From: an uncultured Pseudomonadota bacterium
GTDB lineage: Bacteria > Pseudomonadota > Gammaproteobacteria > Burkholderiales > Usitatibacteraceae
Assembly: GCA_946885905.1 (NCBI GenBank)
Contig: CAMPHL010000068.1
Coordinates: forward strand, 1-9,061
Length of the DNA stretch: 9,061 bases
Direction: 5' to 3'
Shown here one piece after another: positions 7,264 to 9,061 of the stretch; the first letter of the stretch is position 1; every line of letters starts with the position of its first letter. Under the pieces are notes generated by a model. That model was not told where the DNA came from, did no database searches, and was given only the letters and a program-made list of their open reading frames with translations. Position numbers and translations under genes: made by a program.

Positions 7264-7512
7264 ATGCGCACGACGATATCTGGCTTGCAGCTCTATTCGA
7301 TCCTCGACAGGGAGTTCCGGGAGCTCAAATCCAGGAATTGCAAGACTTGCCGGATGCCGCTGCCGTTCTACCGGACGCCGCCAGACGACGTGTCGGCCAA
7401 TTGGAGCGTGGGGACGCCGCCTCCATGTCCGGGGGGTTGCCATCTGGTGATCGCGGAACTGGTCACCCGGATGTGGACGAAGTACGACCTGGAGCCCGAG
7501 CGGCCGCAGTGA
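7264..7512 (+). CDS. Small Cys-rich (putative zinc-binding) protein
   Basis: An 82-residue cytoplasmic protein that I do not recognise by name. It has a cysteine pattern fit for one zinc ion: C26 and C29 in NCKTCR, then C55 and C59 followed by H60 in PCPGGCH. Between them lies a Pro-rich stretch with DDVSANW. The spacing CxxxCH is not a heme c motif and there is no signal peptide. The C-terminus (LVIAELVTRMWTKYDLE) looks helical and amphipathic. Coding is supported by strong G/C at third positions, by filling the gap between a divergent and a convergent neighbour, and by ending 4 bp short of the end of glsA. The longer frame open to the left runs antisense through the propeller gene and is not credible. 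ATG 7264 is preferred; TTG 7258 or TTG 7285 are possible, and none has a clear Shine-Dalgarno. Likely a small zinc-ribbon-like protein of unknown role. Confidence 0.6.
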   Translation: MRTTISGLQLYSILDREFRELKSRNCKTCRMPLPFYRTPPDDVSANWSVGTPPPCPGGCHLVIAELVTRMWTKYDLEPERPQ

Positions 7513-7516
7513 ACGG

Positions 7517-8434
7517 TCAGAAGATCGACCGCCCCGTGAACGTGGTGAACATCTCCAGGGCGACGGACCCCGCATGGGAGTTGCCCGAGGCCTCCAACGC
7601 GGGGCTCCAGACGCAGATGCCGCACTCCCCGGGAATGAGCGCGACGATGCCGCCGCCCACGCCGCTCTTGGCGGGCAGGCCCACCCTGAAGGCGAAGTCA
7701 CCCGCCGCGTCGTAGGTGCCGCAAGTGAGCATGAGGGCGTTCAGGCGCTTGGAAGAGCTGTAGTCGAGCAGCTGCTCGCCGGACCACGGCACCTTTCCGT
7801 GGTTGGCGAGGAAGGTCACGGCGCGGGCGAGATCCACGCAGCTCATCGCGATGGCGCAGTGGTTGCAGTACTCGTCGAGCACCGCATCGACGGGATTGTC
7901 GAGGTTGCCGAAGCTCTTCATGAAGTGGGCCATCGCCGCGTTGCGGTGCGAAGTGGAACGCTCCGACTCCGCGACCTTGTGATCGATCTCGATCCGCTCG
8001 TTGCGGCTCACCCTGCGGATGAAATCGAGGAGCACGCCGTCCGCACGTTCCTTGTAGCGGGTCGTGAGCATGTCGACGATGACAAGCGCGCCCGCATTGA
8101 TGAAGGGGTTGCGCGGCTTGCCCTTCTCGTGTTCGAGCTGCACCAGGGAGTTGAAGGGGCTGCCCGAGGGCTCGCGGCCGACGCGCGCCCAGACCGCGTC
8201 TCCGTCGAGGTGGAAGGCGAGGGCGAAGGCGAAGAGCTTGGAGATGGACTGGATGGAGAAGGGGATGTCCGCGTCTCCCACCCGCGCGACATTGCCCTCG
8301 AGATCCACGACCGCGATGCCGAAATGCTCCGGCGAGACGTTGGCGAGCTCCGGAATGTAGGTGGCGACGCGTCCCTCGCCGATCAGCGGCTTCACAGCGG
8401 TGTGGATGCGATCGAGGACGGGTTGGTAATCCAT
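7517..8434 (-). CDS. glsA: Glutaminase A
   Basis: GlsA is a cytoplasmic serine-dependent glutaminase of the beta-lactamase/transpeptidase-like fold that hydrolyses L-glutamine to glutamate and ammonia. The 305-residue length matches the family (about 305-310), and the N-terminus MDYQPVLDRIHTAVKPLIGE aligns with known starts. The catalytic S-x-x-K is S63-I-S-K66 in FSIQSISKLF. Other conserved positions are visible: N113 in NPFINAGAL, E158 and N165 in ESERSTSHRNAA, Y189, Y241 in CGTYDAAGDFAF, and the SGVGGGI loop at about 257-263. Nothing is missing, so an active enzyme is expected. The ATG at 8434 has no clear Shine-Dalgarno. It begins only about 22 nt after the T-tract of the tRNA-Asn terminator, which leaves little room for a separate promoter. 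The 3' end converges on the small Cys protein gene with a 4-bp gap. In bacteria it supplies glutamate and may aid acid tolerance or nitrogen scavenging. Confidence 0.96.
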   Translation of the reverse strand: MDYQPVLDRIHTAVKPLIGEGRVATYIPELANVSPEHFGIAVVDLEGNVARVGDADIPFSIQSISKLFAFALAFHLDGDAVWARVGREPSGSPFNSLVQLEHEKGKPRNPFINAGALVIVDMLTTRYKERADGVLLDFIRRVSRNERIEIDHKVAESERSTSHRNAAMAHFMKSFGNLDNPVDAVLDEYCNHCAIAMSCVDLARAVTFLANHGKVPWSGEQLLDYSSSKRLNALMLTCGTYDAAGDFAFRVGLPAKSGVGGGIVALIPGECGICVWSPALEASGNSHAGSVALEMFTTFTGRSIF

Positions 8435-8456
8435 CGCCGCGAGCTTAACGGAAATG

Positions 8457-8483
8457 AAAAGGGCCAGCCGTATGGCTGGCCCT
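8457..8483 (-). terminator. Intrinsic terminator of tRNA-Asn
   Basis: A perfect 10-bp stem (8460-8469 with 8474-8483, AGGGCCAGCC / GGCTGGCCCT) closes a 4-nt loop. It is followed on the - strand by a run of four Ts (8460-8457, the first shared with the stem). This is a textbook rho-independent terminator, beginning 11 nt after the CCA end of tRNA-Asn and ending about 22 nt before the glsA start codon. Confidence 0.9.
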
Positions 8484-8494
8484 GCGCGAAATCT

Positions 8495-8570
8495 TGGCTC
8501 CCCGAGTAGGGCTCGAACCTACGACCTGCGGATTAACAGTCCGTCGCTCTACCGACTGAGCTATCGGGGA
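8495..8570 (-). tRNA. tRNA-Asn (GTT), CCA encoded
   Basis: The - strand folds as a complete tRNA of 73 nt plus a genome-encoded CCA (8497-8495). The 7-bp acceptor stem TCCCCGA / TCGGGGA pairs perfectly, with G as discriminator base (8498). The D arm (GCTCAGTCGGTAGAGC), an anticodon arm with GTT at 8537-8535 (tRNA positions 34-36), and the T arm with GGTTCGAGCC are all normal. The GTT anticodon assigns asparagine. It has its own promoter and terminator, so it forms a single-gene transcription unit between the HD-GYP and glsA genes. Confidence 0.97.
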
Positions 8571-8584
8571 ATCGGAAGCCCATT

Positions 8585-8614
8585 ATTTTAGCAAATTTCG
8601 ACGCCCCGGATCAA
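8585..8614 (-). promoter_or_regulatory. Sigma70-like promoter of tRNA-Asn
   Basis: On the - strand, TTGATC (8614-8609) stands 18 nt before TAAAAT (8590-8585). These match the -35 TTGACA at 4 of 6 and the -10 TATAAT at 5 of 6 positions. A start about 7 nt after the -10 would leave a leader of roughly 8 nt before the mature tRNA 5' end at 8570. The AT-rich run around the -10 stands out from the GC-rich surroundings. Confidence 0.75.
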
Positions 8615-8626
8615 ACCTGTATAGCT

Positions 8627-9061
8627 CTAATGACGGGTCTGGTTGCCCTCCACAGTGGCCTTTTTCTCCAGCTCGCGCTCTTCGGCGAGCATCTGGCGGA
8701 TACGGTTGCGCGCCTGCAGGAAGGGTGAGCTCTTGCTGGCTCGCCCGAGATACTCGTCGAGGTCTTCGTGCTCCTTCCTCAGCTTGTCCACAAGGTCGAG
8801 GAAGAGGTCCGTGAGGTCAGGATCGAACTGTCTGCCTTTACCGGCGCGAATTTGATCGAGCGCCTTATCGATCGGCCATGGCGGCGAAAACGGCCGACCG
8901 TGCGTGAGGGCGTCAAATACGTCGGCGAGGGCCACGATGCGCGCATGGATCGGGATGCGCTTGCCCTTCAACTTGGAAGGATAGCCTTCACCATTCCACC
9001 ATTCATGGTGGTGTCGCGCGATTTCCTCCGCCATGCGGAGTTGGGGGATGTTGCTCTTGCC
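8627..9061 (-). CDS. HD-GYP domain phosphodiesterase, 5'-partial (C-terminal part)
   Basis: The last 144 residues of an HD-GYP protein; the gene enters from the right edge, so its start and N-terminal domains are unseen. The ATG at 9034 is not the start: the frame is open to the edge, with GKSNIPQLR before it reading as domain sequence. The signature HHHEWWNGEGYP (visible residues 17-28) is intact, followed by the conserved RIPIHARIVALADVFDALT. HD-GYP enzymes hydrolyse c-di-GMP to pGpG or GMP using a metal centre. The HD dyad itself lies outside the window, so activity cannot be judged. The C-terminal 60 residues are charged and helical (KLRKEHEDLDEYL, ARNRIRQMLAEERELEKK), likely a coiled coil after the catalytic domain. 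The full protein could be an RpfG-like response regulator or a sensor-linked enzyme. No terminator is visible in the 56 bp before tRNA-Asn, so read-through into the tRNA unit is possible. Confidence 0.9.
   Translation of the reverse strand, partial: GKSNIPQLRMAEEIARHHHEWWNGEGYPSKLKGKRIPIHARIVALADVFDALTHGRPFSPPWPIDKALDQIRAGKGRQFDPDLTDLFLDLVDKLRKEHEDLDEYLGRASKSSPFLQARNRIRQMLAEERELEKKATVEGNQTRH

Noticed and set aside
7260..7269. GCGCATGCGC palindrome at the small gene's ATG, with CGCATGCG also at the cytochrome ATG (5081-5088)
   Set aside because: Short CG-rich palindromes around ATG are expected by chance at this GC content; two copies are not enough to claim a site.
7186..7701. N-terminal extension of the propeller frame to 7701
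   Set aside because: It crosses the intergenic region and overlaps glsA antisense; the GTG at 7185 opens a proper signal peptide with GGAG ahead of it.

Overview
The window is about 9 kb of dense, GC-rich bacterial chromosome, with genes on both strands and gaps mostly under 80 bp. SoxB-type thiosulfate oxidation, a periplasmic c-type cytochrome, glsA and the strong G/C preference at third codon positions fit a sulfur-oxidising proteobacterium. I would guess Betaproteobacteria, but that is inference; no rRNA or marker gene here settles it. I see no transposase, integrase, CRISPR array or other sign of a mobile element.

Left part (1-2891, + strand): the end of a sox locus. It holds soxB, cut at its 5' end by the window edge, then a secreted metallo-beta-lactamase-fold hydrolase overlapping soxB by 29 nt, then a short VOC (glyoxalase-fold) protein that appears to have lost most of its first domain module. 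A small hairpin marks the convergent junction with the next block.

Middle part (7185-2910, - strand): a tight four-gene run in this transcription order: secreted YVTN-type beta-propeller, AEC-family permease (4-nt GTGA overlap), a small secreted monoheme cytochrome c with no methionine for the distal heme position (22 bp gap), and a membrane diguanylate cyclase with a periplasmic TPR sensor (19 bp gap). Three of the four products carry signal peptides, so the run looks like a periplasmic redox/transport unit coupled to c-di-GMP signalling. That functional reading is inference.

Right part: a small Cys-rich protein (+, 7264-7512) lies divergent to the propeller operon and converges on glsA glutaminase (-, 8434-7517). 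Upstream of glsA is a self-contained tRNA-Asn(GTT) unit with a sigma70-like promoter and an intrinsic terminator. The window ends inside an HD-GYP phosphodiesterase gene (-), of which only the C-terminal part is present. The window therefore encodes both a c-di-GMP synthase and a probable c-di-GMP hydrolase.

No gene-free stretch exceeds about 80 bases. The clearest oddities are the internally shortened VOC gene, the cytochrome without a Met ligand, the mixed four-gene operon, the small Cys protein, and glsA starting only about 22 nt after a terminator.
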